A stretch of DNA of 64,000 nt from Chryseobacterium rhizoplanae (GTDB lineage: Bacteria > Bacteroidota > Bacteroidia > Flavobacteriales > Weeksellaceae). Below are positions 52,376-62,221 of this stretch, in pieces. The stretch lies in contig NZ_FXTC01000010.1 in assembly GCF_900182655.1 (NCBI RefSeq), forward strand, positions 100,282 through 164,281. Reading direction: 5' to 3'. The notes under the pieces were generated by a model. It saw only the letters and a program-made list of their open reading frames with translations, made no database searches and had not been told where the DNA came from. The first letter of the stretch is position 1. Each line of letters begins with the position of its first letter. Both the position numbers and the translations under genes were made by a program.

Positions 52376-52763
52376 ATTCTATTTCACCCACATAATGCAG
52401 TGAATAATCATCATTCTCTACAGAAACAGGATTAGGAATTACAAATCTTGTTGCAAAAATGATAGCATTCACTGGAGTATCCAGACTTAACTCATTCAGT
52501 TTGTTTTCCAGGATTGGAAGCCATTGGTCAGCATAAGAATATTCTGCAAACTTGTCATAAAGACTAAGTCTTTCATCTTCAAAACCATACTCTATAAAAT
52601 CATCATCAAACCATTTGATGTTTTGTGATTCTGCGAATTTTGAAACATACTGATCATCAGTTTCCTCTTCTATATAATAATTTTCATCCTCTTCTACGAA
52701 ACTATAAAATTCTTCTTCATTCTTGAAATACCCTAACCAGAAGTGTGAAATTTCTTTATCCAT
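52365..52763 (-). CDS. Immunity protein 22-like protein
   Basis: Small acidic protein of 132 residues. Start SHFWLGYFKNEEEFYSFVEE and the later EYSYADQWLPILENKLNEL resemble the Imm22 family of polymorphic-toxin immunity proteins, as far as I can judge by eye. It is followed by an overlapping helical gene. No matching toxin gene is nearby, so this is an orphan immunity unit. It is about 3.7 kb from the last hcp gene. Confidence 0.6.
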   Translation of the reverse strand: MDKEISHFWLGYFKNEEEFYSFVEEDENYYIEEETDDQYVSKFAESQNIKWFDDDFIEYGFEDERLSLYDKFAEYSYADQWLPILENKLNELSLDTPVNAIIFATRFVIPNPVSVENDDYSLHYVGEIEYDI

Positions 52764-52773
52764 AATAATTTTT

Positions 52774-53331
52774 TTATTCTAATCTTTTTGATTGTTTACT
52801 TGTATCAATAGCTTTTTCAAGCCGTGAAAGCCTTGTTTTTTCCTGTTTGGCACTCATAATCCAGTGTATAATTACCTTTTTATAAGAAGGCGCCTGGCTT
52901 TCAAAAAATTCCCAGGCAGCCTGATGATTCTTAAACTGTTTCTGATAAACAGGATCAAAAGTAACTTCTGCTTTTTCATGGGAATAAATTCCGGATTTGT
53001 TCTCTTTTCTAAGGTCAAATGCTTTTTGCCCTGCTGGAGTCATCAATCCTGCTTTGGTGAGCTCTTCAACTTTCTTTATATTGATGTTACTCCAGATGCT
53101 GGAAGGTTTTCTTGGTGTAAAACGTATAGAATAACTTTCATGATCTATGGATTTTCTTACGCCGTCAATCCAGCCAAAACACAAAGCCTGATCTACAGAT
53201 TCAGACCAGCTCATAGAAGGTTTTCCACTTCCGGTTTTGTAGAATCCCGTTAAGAGTTCTTTCTCATCCTGATGGTGCTTCTCAAGCCATTTTCTGAATG
53301 CTTCCTTTGTTGAAAAAAATGTAGGTTTCAT
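52774..53331 (-). CDS. YdeI/OmpD-associated family protein
   Basis: Protein of 185 residues. FFSTKEAFRKWLEKHHQDEK, SWSESVDQALCFGWIDGVRK and YSIRFTPRKPSSIWSNINIK are the conserved text of the YdeI/OmpD-associated family, a cytoplasmic group named after its effect on bacteriocin sensitivity and of no known biochemistry. It lies 10 bases before the Imm22-like gene, so the three minus-strand genes may share a transcript. Confidence 0.85.
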   Translation of the reverse strand: MKPTFFSTKEAFRKWLEKHHQDEKELLTGFYKTGSGKPSMSWSESVDQALCFGWIDGVRKSIDHESYSIRFTPRKPSSIWSNINIKKVEELTKAGLMTPAGQKAFDLRKENKSGIYSHEKAEVTFDPVYQKQFKNHQAAWEFFESQAPSYKKVIIHWIMSAKQEKTRLSRLEKAIDTSKQSKRLE

Positions 53332-53477
53332 AACTCCTGTATCTGCCTTTTACATTTAACCTGTAATATTACGAAAGTTTTCAGTCAAATAAAATCTTCT
53401 TGCCCCAAACAAAGTTCATTGATAACCCAAAAGATAAATTTTTATTGTAATTTTATTCTAGGTTTAAATTATAAAAA

Positions 53478-54125
53478 ATGGATTTTCTTCAGGACCATTA
53501 CGCTGTCAAAAATGAATTATTACTCATTCTTATTTCTGTTATTTTAGGACTGTTTATTGGTGCTGAACGTGAATACCGTAATAAATCTGCGGGTCTCAGA
53601 ACTTTTATACTGGTTTGTTTCGGTGCCTGCCTGTTTACCATTCTTTCCATCAAAATAGGCGTTGGAAATCCGGATCGTCTCGCAGCCAATATCATTACAG
53701 GAATCGGATTTCTGGGGGCGGGAGTTATTTTCAAAGGAGACAATAAAATTGAAGGAATTACCACAGCAACCACTATTTGGGCAACGGCTTCTATTGGAAT
53801 GGCGGTAGGTTCCGGATACATTTATATTGCAATGTTGGGAACCGCTTTGGTATTAGTTATTTTGAATGTATTAACTTACCTGCAGAATTTCATTGATAAT
53901 TATAATAAAGTAAGGGAATATAAAATTGCTGTGACAGGTTCTGCGGATATTCAATATTGTGAAAATATCTTTAAAGAACACCACCTGAAATACCTGATGA
54001 TCAAACAGCAGTATTCACCGGAAAGTTTAACCGTTATCTGGCGTCTTACCGGCAAAAATTCCCGTCATGAAGAAGTAATCAGACGTCTGGTAGATGACCC
54101 GAAAATCAAAGCCTATCAGTTTTAG
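53478..54125 (+). CDS. MgtC/SapB family membrane protein
   Basis: Protein of 215 residues. Four to five hydrophobic helices occupy residues 10-145. The MgtC signature is visible as GLFIGAEREYRNKSAGLRTF, IITGIGFLGAGVIFKG and EGITTATTIWATASIGMAVG. A C-terminal cytoplasmic domain of about 70 residues follows (YKIAVTGSADIQYCENIF), which resembles an ACT fold. MgtC proteins are tied to growth under low magnesium. The gene is monocistronic, with its own terminator. Confidence 0.9.
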   Translation: MDFLQDHYAVKNELLLILISVILGLFIGAEREYRNKSAGLRTFILVCFGACLFTILSIKIGVGNPDRLAANIITGIGFLGAGVIFKGDNKIEGITTATTIWATASIGMAVGSGYIYIAMLGTALVLVILNVLTYLQNFIDNYNKVREYKIAVTGSADIQYCENIFKEHHLKYLMIKQQYSPESLTVIWRLTGKNSRHEEVIRRLVDDPKIKAYQF

Positions 54126-54140
54126 AAGATATAAAAGCAA

Positions 54141-54168
54141 AAAAATAAAGGCCGAAGCCTTTATTTTT
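54141..54168. terminator. Bidirectional terminator
   Basis: Perfect arms AAAAATAAAGGC (54141-54152) and GCCTTTATTTTT (54157-54168) with a 4-base loop. Serves MgtC and the convergent NlpE-like gene. Confidence 0.92.
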
Positions 54169-54655
54169 ATTTTTTCTTGAATACATAGAGATCCTTGTTG
54201 GGACCATCAATTTCTTTTCCTTCCATATCAAGCTGGATCAGCATATTTTCACCCACTTTATATTTATAATTGGCAGATTTACCTTTTAAAGTAATCATGC
54301 TTCCCGTAGAATCCCATGCAAAAGAGCCTTTATCCTGGTTCTTTGAATTTCTGTCAAGATATTCTTCAGAAATGCTGAATGTTTTATCATTATTCAATGT
54401 TAAAGAAGTCTTGATTCCCGGGCAGTCAGCACAAGGAACTGTGGCTTCATAAGTACCGGCCCAGTCCAGTGCATTTTCAGAAGTATCACCAGCTGCTGTT
54501 GGAGTAGCTTTCGTGATGCTGTCTGTAGCAGCGGGTTGAACAGCAGTTGCAGAATCTGTGGTTGTACCGGTTGTTTCAGTCGTTTCTTTTTTAGAACATG
54601 AAGCAAGGAATAAAACCGCTCCCATTCCCAACATGAGCATTTTGCTTTTCATCAT
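54167..54655 (-). CDS. NlpE-like copper-resistance family lipoprotein
   Basis: Lipoprotein of 162 residues (MMKSKMLMLGMGAVLFLASC, Cys20). A Thr/Ala-rich linker (about 21-60) is followed by the NlpE N-terminal domain with TYEATVPCADCPGIKTSLTL, whose CxxC is the copper-linked motif of that family. The frame can be extended 17 codons up, but the lipoprotein signal fixes the start. It acts at the periplasmic face of an envelope membrane. Confidence 0.87.
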   Translation of the reverse strand: MMKSKMLMLGMGAVLFLASCSKKETTETTGTTTDSATAVQPAATDSITKATPTAAGDTSENALDWAGTYEATVPCADCPGIKTSLTLNNDKTFSISEEYLDRNSKNQDKGSFAWDSTGSMITLKGKSANYKYKVGENMLIQLDMEGKEIDGPNKDLYVFKKK

Positions 54656-54730
54656 AATAATAGATTTAAATAGGTTTTTAATAATAAAGTTACTTCCAAT
54701 CAACAAAAACTAAGCCAGAGGGGAGGTTTT

Positions 54731-54758
54731 AATGTTTAATGTTTAATGTTTAATGTTG
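54731..54758. repeat. Heptanucleotide tandem repeat (AATGTTT)4
   Basis: Three perfect copies of AATGTTT and a fourth ending in G, in the gap between the NlpE-like and S46 peptidase genes. Nothing else is seen in this gap except short AT-rich text. Confidence 0.9.
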
Positions 54759-54924
54759 CTGGTTGATAGTTGTCAGTATATGGTTCGGGTTTACTGTATA
54801 GATCATGAAATGAATTTTCTGCTTTCCCTTCATTAATACATTTTACAAAAACCTACTCTTAACAACTTTTCCGGCTGTTTTATAAGGTCTATTCTTATTT
54901 TTCTTTGTAAATTCGGGCAAAATT

Positions 54925-57069
54925 TTGATTATGACAAAAAAGATACTTTTATCTGTATTTCTTTTGCCAGCTGCAATGGCATTTGCACAACAATATGGAG
55001 GAATGTGGATTCCTATTGAGCTGAATGAAAAGGAAATGAAGGATTTGGGAATGAAGATTTCTGCAAAAGATATTTTCAACCCTCAGAAACCAAGCATAAA
55101 GGATGCGGTAGTACAGTTTAACGGCGGATGTACTGCAGAAATTATTTCGCCTAAAGGACTGCTTTTAACCAATCACCACTGCGGTTTCGGTCAGATTCAG
55201 GCGCATTCTACCGTTCAGAATGACCTTCTTTCAAACGGATTCTGGGCAAAAAATACACAGGGAGAATTGCCTAATCCGGGCGTAAAAGTAGACTTTATTG
55301 TAGATATAAAAGAAGTTACTGATCAGATTTTGGAAGGTACAGACAACCTGACGGAACCTGAATTGACTAAAAGGATTAACAACAATATTGAGGTTTATAA
55401 AAACGCTCAGAAAATTGAATCTTACCAATCGATCATGGTAAAGCCAATGTATTATGGAAACAAATACTATGCTTACACCATCGAAACCTATAAAGATATC
55501 CGTCTTGTAGGAGCGCCGCCTCAAAGCATCGGGAAATTCGGAAGTGATACAGATAACTGGGTTTGGCCTAGACATACGGGAGATTTCTCTATGTTCAGAA
55601 TCTATGCAGATAAGAACAACAGGCCTGCAGAATATTCAAAAGACAACGTACCTTACGTTCCAAAACACTACTTACCGGTTTCTATAAAAGATAAAAACGA
55701 AAACGATTTTACTTTTGTGTTCGGATTCCCGGGAAAAACTACAGAATATCTTCCTGCAGTTGGCGTAGAGAAAATCATGAAGGATATTGATCCTGCAAGA
55801 ATTGCGGTACGTGATGTTGCTTTAAAAACATTGGACGAAAAAATGCGTGTTGACAATGAAACACGTATCAAATATGCTTCAAAATACGCTTCTGTAGCGA
55901 ACTACTGGAAAAAATGGATCGGTGAAGTAGAAGGATTGAAAAAATCCAATGCAGTAGAAAAGAAAGTAATGTATGAAGGTTCTCTGGTGGCTAAAAATCC
56001 GGAGATCAAAAATACACTGGATCAGTTGAATAAACTGTACAATGATCAGGCACCTTATGCATTAAACAATGCTTATTTTACAGAAGTGGTAAGAAATGCT
56101 GAGACTTTGAAGCTGGCCGGTGATTATTATGACTTTGTAGCTTCTGTAGAAGCGGGAAGAATGGATGAAAAGGAACTTACAAAGCTAAAAACAAAATTAA
56201 CCTCTTTTTACAAAGATTACAGTGCAGAGCTTGATGCTAAAGTAACCGCAAAATTACTGGCTTTATACGCTAATAAAACAGCACCCCAGTTTTTACCGGC
56301 TGGTTTCAGCAAATATAAAGATGAAAGCCCGAATATTCCTGTAATAGAAGATATGTCTAAAAATTCTATCATCACAGGAAGAGCTGCTGTGAATGGGGGA
56401 ACATTGACAGCAGATATTGATAAAGCGTTTTCTAACCAGGATAAACTGATCAAGACTTTAAAGAAAGATCCTATTTATCAGCTGTATGTTTCTATGAAAG
56501 AAACGTATATGAAAACTGCAGATCCACAGTATACTTCAATGCAGGCAAAAATTGATGCTTTACAGAAAAAGTTCATGGCACAGCAGATGCAGACGGATAA
56601 AGACAGAAAATTCTTCCCGGATGCTAACTCAACGCTTCGTGTAACGTATGGTAAAGTAAAAGGGTCTACACCTAGAGATGCGGTTTCTTATGGATATCAG
56701 ACTCACCTGGCAGGAGTAATGGAAAAATATGTTCCGGGAGATTACGAATTTGATGTTCCAAAGAAACTGATTGACCTTTACAACAAAAAAGATTTCGGTA
56801 ACTATAAAGATAAAACAGGTGACGTTCCTGTAGGATTCACTGCAACGAACCACACCACCGGAGGAAACTCAGGAAGCCCCGCTCTTGATGCCAACGGAAA
56901 TCTTGTAGGATTGAATTTCGACAGACAGTGGGAAGGAACCATGAGTGACATCAACTATGATCCACGTTTCAGCAGAAACATCATGGTAGACACAAAATAT
57001 ATCCTTTTCATCATCGAAAAGTTCGCTGACTCAAAGTGGCTTGTTGATGAAATGAAAATTATAAAATAA
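54925..57069 (+). CDS. S46 dipeptidyl-peptidase, predicted DPP11 type
   Basis: Exported protein of 714 residues (signal to about residue 21; start may be at 54931). The S46 catalytic His is in LLTNHHCGFGQIQ (84-85), the Ser is Ser649 in TGGNSGSPA. The residue 18 after Ser is Arg667 in LNFDRQWEG. In P. gingivalis S46 enzymes, this position is Arg in DPP11 and Gly in DPP7, so this enzyme should prefer Asp or Glu at P1. It would release dipeptides from peptides in the periplasm. Followed by a terminator. Confidence 0.9.
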   Translation: MIMTKKILLSVFLLPAAMAFAQQYGGMWIPIELNEKEMKDLGMKISAKDIFNPQKPSIKDAVVQFNGGCTAEIISPKGLLLTNHHCGFGQIQAHSTVQNDLLSNGFWAKNTQGELPNPGVKVDFIVDIKEVTDQILEGTDNLTEPELTKRINNNIEVYKNAQKIESYQSIMVKPMYYGNKYYAYTIETYKDIRLVGAPPQSIGKFGSDTDNWVWPRHTGDFSMFRIYADKNNRPAEYSKDNVPYVPKHYLPVSIKDKNENDFTFVFGFPGKTTEYLPAVGVEKIMKDIDPARIAVRDVALKTLDEKMRVDNETRIKYASKYASVANYWKKWIGEVEGLKKSNAVEKKVMYEGSLVAKNPEIKNTLDQLNKLYNDQAPYALNNAYFTEVVRNAETLKLAGDYYDFVASVEAGRMDEKELTKLKTKLTSFYKDYSAELDAKVTAKLLALYANKTAPQFLPAGFSKYKDESPNIPVIEDMSKNSIITGRAAVNGGTLTADIDKAFSNQDKLIKTLKKDPIYQLYVSMKETYMKTADPQYTSMQAKIDALQKKFMAQQMQTDKDRKFFPDANSTLRVTYGKVKGSTPRDAVSYGYQTHLAGVMEKYVPGDYEFDVPKKLIDLYNKKDFGNYKDKTGDVPVGFTATNHTTGGNSGSPALDANGNLVGLNFDRQWEGTMSDINYDPRFSRNIMVDTKYILFIIEKFADSKWLVDEMKIIK

Positions 57070-57089
57070 TTTTTAAAAGTTATACCTTT

Positions 57090-57128
57090 AAGAATCTATT
57101 TGAACTGAGCTTTGAATAGATTCTTTTT
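57090..57128 (+). terminator. Terminator of the S46 peptidase gene
   Basis: AAGAATCTATT (57090-57100) pairs with AATAGATTCTT (57115-57125), then Ts. Confidence 0.88.
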
Positions 57129-57141
57129 TATTTTAAATAAG

Positions 57142-58140
57142 ATGAAAGACAGGATCATCAATGTTTTGGCAGCTTTTGAATCTGATAATATCGGGAAATC
57201 TTTTCCGCTGGATTACTGTTTACCACTTTATCACAGTGTTTCCGACAGAGAACTTCCCCATATAAAACATGTGATCCGTTATAAGAATACAAAACAGTTT
57301 GAAGAAGATCTTGATCATCTTGCAAAGAATTTCCGGTTTGTCAACTGGCAGGAGTTCAAAGATTGTATGTCCGGGGATTTTAAACCTGAGAAAAAGATTG
57401 CCCTGCTTACGTTTGATGACGGTTTCAGAGAGTTTTATGATATTGCGGCTCCCATTTTGGAACGAAAGGGAATTTATGCCTGCAATTTTGTAAACCCTGC
57501 TTTTATAGACAATAAAGATATGATGTTCAGATGCAAGGCCAGTCTTCTTGCGGATGCTCTTGAAAAAAAGAAAACCATTGATCCTGAAATTTATTTTATG
57601 CTATCGCTGCAGAACGCCGATAGAAGCATTTTAAAGAAGAAGATTTTATCTGTAAATTATCAGGAAAAAGATATTCTGGATCAGCTTGCTGAAAAACTTG
57701 AAGTGGATTTTAATGCCTATTCAAAAGAATTCAAACCCTATTTAAGCACAGAAGAGTTAAAAGAACTTGCCGGAAGAGGTTTCGGAATTTCGTCTCACAG
57801 CTGGGATCACCCGAAATACGGAGACTTATCTTTGAAAGAACAGATGGAAACTACGGATAAGACTTTTGCTTATTTGAAAGAAAACGGGTTCCTCTATGAA
57901 AGTTTTGCATTTCCGTTTACTGATTTTGAAGTTCAGAAAGATTTTTTTGATGAGCTTTTTAAAAATGAAGAAATCTACTGCAGTTTTGGCTGTGCAGGGA
58001 TAAAGCTGGATAGTGTGAAGAGAAATTTTCAAAGAATTCCAATGGAAATGGGGGAGAGCGGAGAACAGATACTGAAAAAAGAAATGGCATACTTCAAACT
58101 GAAAAAGCTGATTAATAAAAATACGATTCTGAGAAAATGA
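57142..58140 (+). CDS. Polysaccharide deacetylase family protein
   Basis: Protein of 332 residues from MKDRIINVLAAF. A frame starting at TTG 57112 would run through the preceding terminator, so the ATG is preferred. The NodB-like fold is visible as CLPLYHSVSD near residue 30, LLTFDDGFREFYD (Asp-Asp metal/catalytic pair) and SSHSWDHPKYGDLS (His-His-like metal motif). Such enzymes remove acetyl groups from cell-surface sugars. Its stop overlaps the following acetyltransferase gene (ATGA), so the pair probably tailors one envelope polymer. Confidence 0.87.
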   Translation: MKDRIINVLAAFESDNIGKSFPLDYCLPLYHSVSDRELPHIKHVIRYKNTKQFEEDLDHLAKNFRFVNWQEFKDCMSGDFKPEKKIALLTFDDGFREFYDIAAPILERKGIYACNFVNPAFIDNKDMMFRCKASLLADALEKKKTIDPEIYFMLSLQNADRSILKKKILSVNYQEKDILDQLAEKLEVDFNAYSKEFKPYLSTEELKELAGRGFGISSHSWDHPKYGDLSLKEQMETTDKTFAYLKENGFLYESFAFPFTDFEVQKDFFDELFKNEEIYCSFGCAGIKLDSVKRNFQRIPMEMGESGEQILKKEMAYFKLKKLINKNTILRK

Positions 58141-59213
58141 TAACGCTGAAAACATTCAACAGAAAAGAACTGGAAGATTTTATATCATCCGGAGCATTTT
58201 TGCAGTATGATTTTCTTCCTGTTACGAAACATCGAGCATTGTCCCATATTCGGAATCCTAAAGCATCAGAGGAAGATACCCTTCTTATTCTGGCTTTCTC
58301 TGAAGAAAGACTGATCGGTTATGTAGGATGCTTCCCGGATTATTTTGTCATTGATGGAAAAGAAATCAGATATGCGTGGCTGAGCACTTTGTATGCAAAC
58401 CCTGAATACCGGAAAAAAAGACCCGCAAAAGCATTGCTGAAAAAGGTTTTTGAAGAATACGAAGGTAGAATTGCCATTACAGAATTTACCAAAGAAGCAG
58501 AAGCACTTTACAATATCATGGGTGTTTTTGAATATGTCTTTCCTAAACAGGGGAAGAGGTATTACTTCAGAACCGATGCCGCTAAAATGATTCCTGAAAA
58601 AAAACCGGGAACACAACCATTGAAACCGCTTTTTCAGACTTTGGATGCTGCTGCCAATGTATTCATCTCAATAAAAAACTTATCCATACAGAAACCGGAT
58701 TTTAAATATGAAGTTCTTCCTCATATAGACAAAGAAAGTGCTGATTTTATGACTGAATTTTCCGGGGTACGCAATGCAGATGAAATCAATACTTTTATAG
58801 ATTATCCATGGGTGTTGGAAGGTAAAAAAGATGAAAGATATCTCTTTTCAAGTTTTGCGGGTACATTTAAATATTTTTGGATTAAGATTTTCGATCAGAA
58901 TAATCACCTCAAAGCTTGCTTACTATTGCAGCTCCGCGATGGATACCTTAAAATTCCTTACCTTTTTTCAACTTCTGATCTGGCTCAGGTTGTCAGGTTT
59001 TTAAATTACTTCATCGTTACCAATAAAGTGAAAGGATTTACCAGTTACCAGACCAGCCTGAATAAGGCAATACAGGAATCAAAAACGTTTTCCCATATCT
59101 ATGACCGTGATTTTAAAAGAGAATATCTGTTTCATCAACAGCTGTTGGAGTTACTTCCCGACAATTTTAATCCCAACTATCAGGATGGAGACGGGGATTG
59201 TATGATGACGTAA
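58137..59213 (+). CDS. GNAT-type acetyltransferase coupled to the deacetylase
   Basis: Protein of 358 residues. The first half shows a GNAT-like core: LAFSEERLIGYVGCFPDYFV, then YAWLSTLYANPEYRKKRPAKALLKKVFEEY. The second half looks like another acyltransferase-like domain (FKYFWIKIFDQNNHLKACLL), so a tandem GNAT/FemAB-like arrangement is possible. No family name certain. It overlaps the deacetylase gene by 4 bases. Confidence 0.72.
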   Translation: MITLKTFNRKELEDFISSGAFLQYDFLPVTKHRALSHIRNPKASEEDTLLILAFSEERLIGYVGCFPDYFVIDGKEIRYAWLSTLYANPEYRKKRPAKALLKKVFEEYEGRIAITEFTKEAEALYNIMGVFEYVFPKQGKRYYFRTDAAKMIPEKKPGTQPLKPLFQTLDAAANVFISIKNLSIQKPDFKYEVLPHIDKESADFMTEFSGVRNADEINTFIDYPWVLEGKKDERYLFSSFAGTFKYFWIKIFDQNNHLKACLLLQLRDGYLKIPYLFSTSDLAQVVRFLNYFIVTNKVKGFTSYQTSLNKAIQESKTFSHIYDRDFKREYLFHQQLLELLPDNFNPNYQDGDGDCMMT

Positions 59214-59262
59214 TAGAATTATAAATTATGAATTATCACTGATCAATTATCATTCATCATTT

Positions 59263-59308
59263 AAAAAAACAAACCGCCCGATAATGCTATCAGGCGGTTT
59301 GTTTTTTT
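59263..59308. terminator. Bidirectional terminator
   Basis: AAACAAACCGCC (59266-59277) pairs with GGCGGTTTGTTT (59293-59304). Serves the acetyltransferase and the convergent M16 peptidase, whose stop lies in its right arm. Confidence 0.9.
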
Positions 59309-62174
59309 AATGTCCGAAAATATCTTTCAGACTTACTTCTTTAAATGTTCCCATTTTATGGACGGCTTCCATATTCAGATTTTCTTTTTTACCGATAATG
59401 GCTGTATTAAAATCTATGGACTTCACTTCTGTCTGATAAAAATGTCTGATATCCTCAAATTTCAGATCCTGGATCTGTTTATAAATATCTTTTCTGAAAT
59501 CATGATGAATATTCAGTTTCTTCAATCTTAATGTATTGAAAAATATATTATTTCGGGTAATCCTTGTTGAAGCAATCTGTTTCAGAGCAGCATTTCTGGC
59601 GTTTTCAAACTGAATAGGCACTTCAGGAAGTTCGTTCATCAGTTCATTCAGCGTATCCACAGCAATCATAAGTTTGTCAGGCTGAGTTCCAATATAAGTT
59701 GTTACATAATCAGGATGGTTAAGTTCAGAGTTGGCTGCATAAGAAACGTAAGCAGAATAAGCAAGACTCTTACTTTCACGCATCTCCTGGAAAACAATTG
59801 AAGATAATCCCCGTCCAAAATATTCATTAAATACATTGATCTTTCCAAAATGAAGCGGATTCACCAGATTTCCCTTTCCAATCTTGCTCATTTCCATCTG
59901 AACCATATCATAATTGATGAAATTTACATTTCCTCCGGTGGCGGGCTCTGGATATTGTTTAGCTTCCGGTATCTGAAGACTTTCAGTTTCTATATACTGA
60001 CCAATATATCCCTTGAAATTCTCAAAGTTTTTACCATAGAAGAATACCTGATATGGATATTTGAAAAGCTTTTTCATTCTGTCAGTAAATACTTCAGAAT
60101 TGCTGCTTTCAAGTTCCTTTTTCGAAATAACATCCGTAAAACGTGACTGAACACCCAGTTTGGTATAATTGGTCAGCGCTGTCATAATACGGTTTTTATC
60201 CTTCTTGATAGCCTCTCTGTTTTCCAGTACAGTTCCCACAAACTGATTGTAGATTTCCTGATCTGGTTTTACATCATGCATCCAGTGCTGCAGAAGAGTA
60301 ATTCCCTTTTCTATATTTTCCTCCAGTCCGCTCAGAGAAATAATCAACTGGTCATTTGTGGTTTTGAAATCATTGCTGATCCCGATTTTAAAAAATTCCT
60401 TTTTTAAATCTTCGGGCGAAAGCGTATCCGTACCCAGGTATTGCAGCAACTGAGTGGAAATTCCGAGATCTCTGTCATTATCACTTCCAAAAGGGAAAAT
60501 GAAATGCAGCTGTGCAATATCATTATAGTTGTTCTTTACGAAGCTTAATTTCTTTCCGTTAAGCTGATCGGTGGCAATCTCTTTCTGATAGTCGATAAAT
60601 TCAGGCTTTATATCCTCCGTCTTATCCATTAAAATCTCTCTTAAAAAATCAGACTGAGTATCCCTGTTGATTTTTACAGGCGTGATACCCGGGTTTTCAA
60701 CTCTGATTAATAGGTCGTTGACGCCTTTTTCTTTATTGACAACAACATAATTTTCTTTGAAAAAATCCCTGGCGAAATTTACTACATCTTCCTTCGTAAA
60801 AGCAGCATATTCATCCATCTCATTCAGTTCCTGCTCCCATGTTCTTCCTTTTATATAAGAATCGTACAGGTTCGTAGCAAGCCCTTCTGCTGTTTCAAGG
60901 CCTTTCATTCTCTGAATTTTGAAATCATTGATGATGGCTGGCAGCATCCAGTCCGGGAAATCACCTTTCTTTATCAGTTCAATTTCCTCCAGGACCATGT
61001 TCTTTGCTTCTTCCAGAGTTTGATTTTCTTTAGGTACGGCTACAATAGAAAAATATCCATATTGTCTTAAACCTACGGAAAATGCCTGAGCCCAAAGCAT
61101 TTTTTGAGTCTGATTGATGTGCAGATCCAGTAATCCGGCTTCACCTCTGTTGCTGAGGATATTCGCAACAACATCTGCAAGCATGGCATTTCTTGTTCCA
61201 TAGCTTTCCGTTCTCCATGCCAGTTGAGTGCGTGGAGTAGTGGGGCTTTTCACCGTTCTTGTGACAATCTCTGTAATAGGTTGTTCAATAATCGGTGTCT
61301 TTTTCGGAAGCTCTTTATAAGGTAAAGTGCCAAAATATTGATCAACTAATTGAATGGTTTCTTCAAAATCAAGATCACCAACCAGCACCATAGCATAGTT
61401 ATTAGGAACGTAATATTCATCAAAATACTTATGAATAGCCTTCATAGAAGGGTTTTTCAAATGCTCCGGTCTTCCCAGTGTTGTCTGCTGGCCATTGGGA
61501 TGCTTAGGGAAAAGAGCACTCATCAATTCATAGTTTACAAGCCTTGTATCATTATCCTGAGCTCTGTTGAACTCTTCATATACAGACTCCAGTTCCGTAT
61601 GAAAAAGACGAAGTACAATTTCAGAAAATCTCTCCTTTTCTATTTTCAGCCACTTTTCAAGCTCGTTGTTCGGGATATTGTTTTTATATACTGTTTCATC
61701 AAACCACGTATGCGCATTCGTTCCTGTAGCTCCCAAAGAAGAAATAGCTTTGTCATATTCATTGGCAATGGCATATTGGCTGGCTTCCTGAGAAACTTCA
61801 TCAATCTTTTTATATATTTCTTTTTTCTTTTCGGGATCCTGTTCTGCTTTATGCTCTTCATACAATGCTGAGATCTGGTCCAGAAGTACTTTTTCCCTTT
61901 CCCAGTTTTGAGTTCCGATTTGTGAAGTCCCTTTAAACATCATATGCTCTAGATAATGAGCCAGTCCTGTGTTATCTGCAGGATCATTATTGCTTCCGGT
62001 TCTTACAGGAATAAAAGTCTGTATTCTCGGAGCATCGAAATTTTGGGCAAGAAAAACTTTCAACCCATTTTTCAAAGTATAAATTCTGACGTTATTTTCG
62101 TCATGTGTTATCGTAATATATTCGTATTGGTTTTTATCAGTATGAACCGTTTCCTTATATTTTCTGTCTGTCAT
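59307..62174 (-). CDS. M16 family zinc metallopeptidase (two-domain, pitrilysin-like)
   Basis: Protein of 955 residues. The inverted zinc motif HxxEH is in GLAHYLEHMMFKGT (about residues 86-99), with the third zinc ligand Glu in ELESVYEEFNR about 75 residues on. Two M16 domain pairs follow; the second lacks the zinc motif, as is usual. No clear signal peptide (MTDRKYKETV start), so probably cytoplasmic, unlike many Bacteroidetes M16 enzymes. It degrades oligopeptides. Single gene with its own promoter box. Confidence 0.92.
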   Translation of the reverse strand: MTDRKYKETVHTDKNQYEYITITHDENNVRIYTLKNGLKVFLAQNFDAPRIQTFIPVRTGSNNDPADNTGLAHYLEHMMFKGTSQIGTQNWEREKVLLDQISALYEEHKAEQDPEKKKEIYKKIDEVSQEASQYAIANEYDKAISSLGATGTNAHTWFDETVYKNNIPNNELEKWLKIEKERFSEIVLRLFHTELESVYEEFNRAQDNDTRLVNYELMSALFPKHPNGQQTTLGRPEHLKNPSMKAIHKYFDEYYVPNNYAMVLVGDLDFEETIQLVDQYFGTLPYKELPKKTPIIEQPITEIVTRTVKSPTTPRTQLAWRTESYGTRNAMLADVVANILSNRGEAGLLDLHINQTQKMLWAQAFSVGLRQYGYFSIVAVPKENQTLEEAKNMVLEEIELIKKGDFPDWMLPAIINDFKIQRMKGLETAEGLATNLYDSYIKGRTWEQELNEMDEYAAFTKEDVVNFARDFFKENYVVVNKEKGVNDLLIRVENPGITPVKINRDTQSDFLREILMDKTEDIKPEFIDYQKEIATDQLNGKKLSFVKNNYNDIAQLHFIFPFGSDNDRDLGISTQLLQYLGTDTLSPEDLKKEFFKIGISNDFKTTNDQLIISLSGLEENIEKGITLLQHWMHDVKPDQEIYNQFVGTVLENREAIKKDKNRIMTALTNYTKLGVQSRFTDVISKKELESSNSEVFTDRMKKLFKYPYQVFFYGKNFENFKGYIGQYIETESLQIPEAKQYPEPATGGNVNFINYDMVQMEMSKIGKGNLVNPLHFGKINVFNEYFGRGLSSIVFQEMRESKSLAYSAYVSYAANSELNHPDYVTTYIGTQPDKLMIAVDTLNELMNELPEVPIQFENARNAALKQIASTRITRNNIFFNTLRLKKLNIHHDFRKDIYKQIQDLKFEDIRHFYQTEVKSIDFNTAIIGKKENLNMEAVHKMGTFKEVSLKDIFGH

Positions 62175-62213
62175 ATAAAACTCATTTCACTCCTTAGAAT
62201 CCGGAATGCACTA

Positions 62214-62221
62214 CAAATGTA
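62214..62221 (-). promoter_or_regulatory. -7 box of the M16 peptidase gene
   Basis: Minus-strand TACATTTG matches TAnnTTTG and lies 39 bases before the start. Confidence 0.5.

Noticed and set aside
57112..57141. TTG start of the deacetylase at 57112
   Set aside because: It would lie inside the terminator hairpin of the peptidase gene; ATG at 57142 is downstream and in frame.
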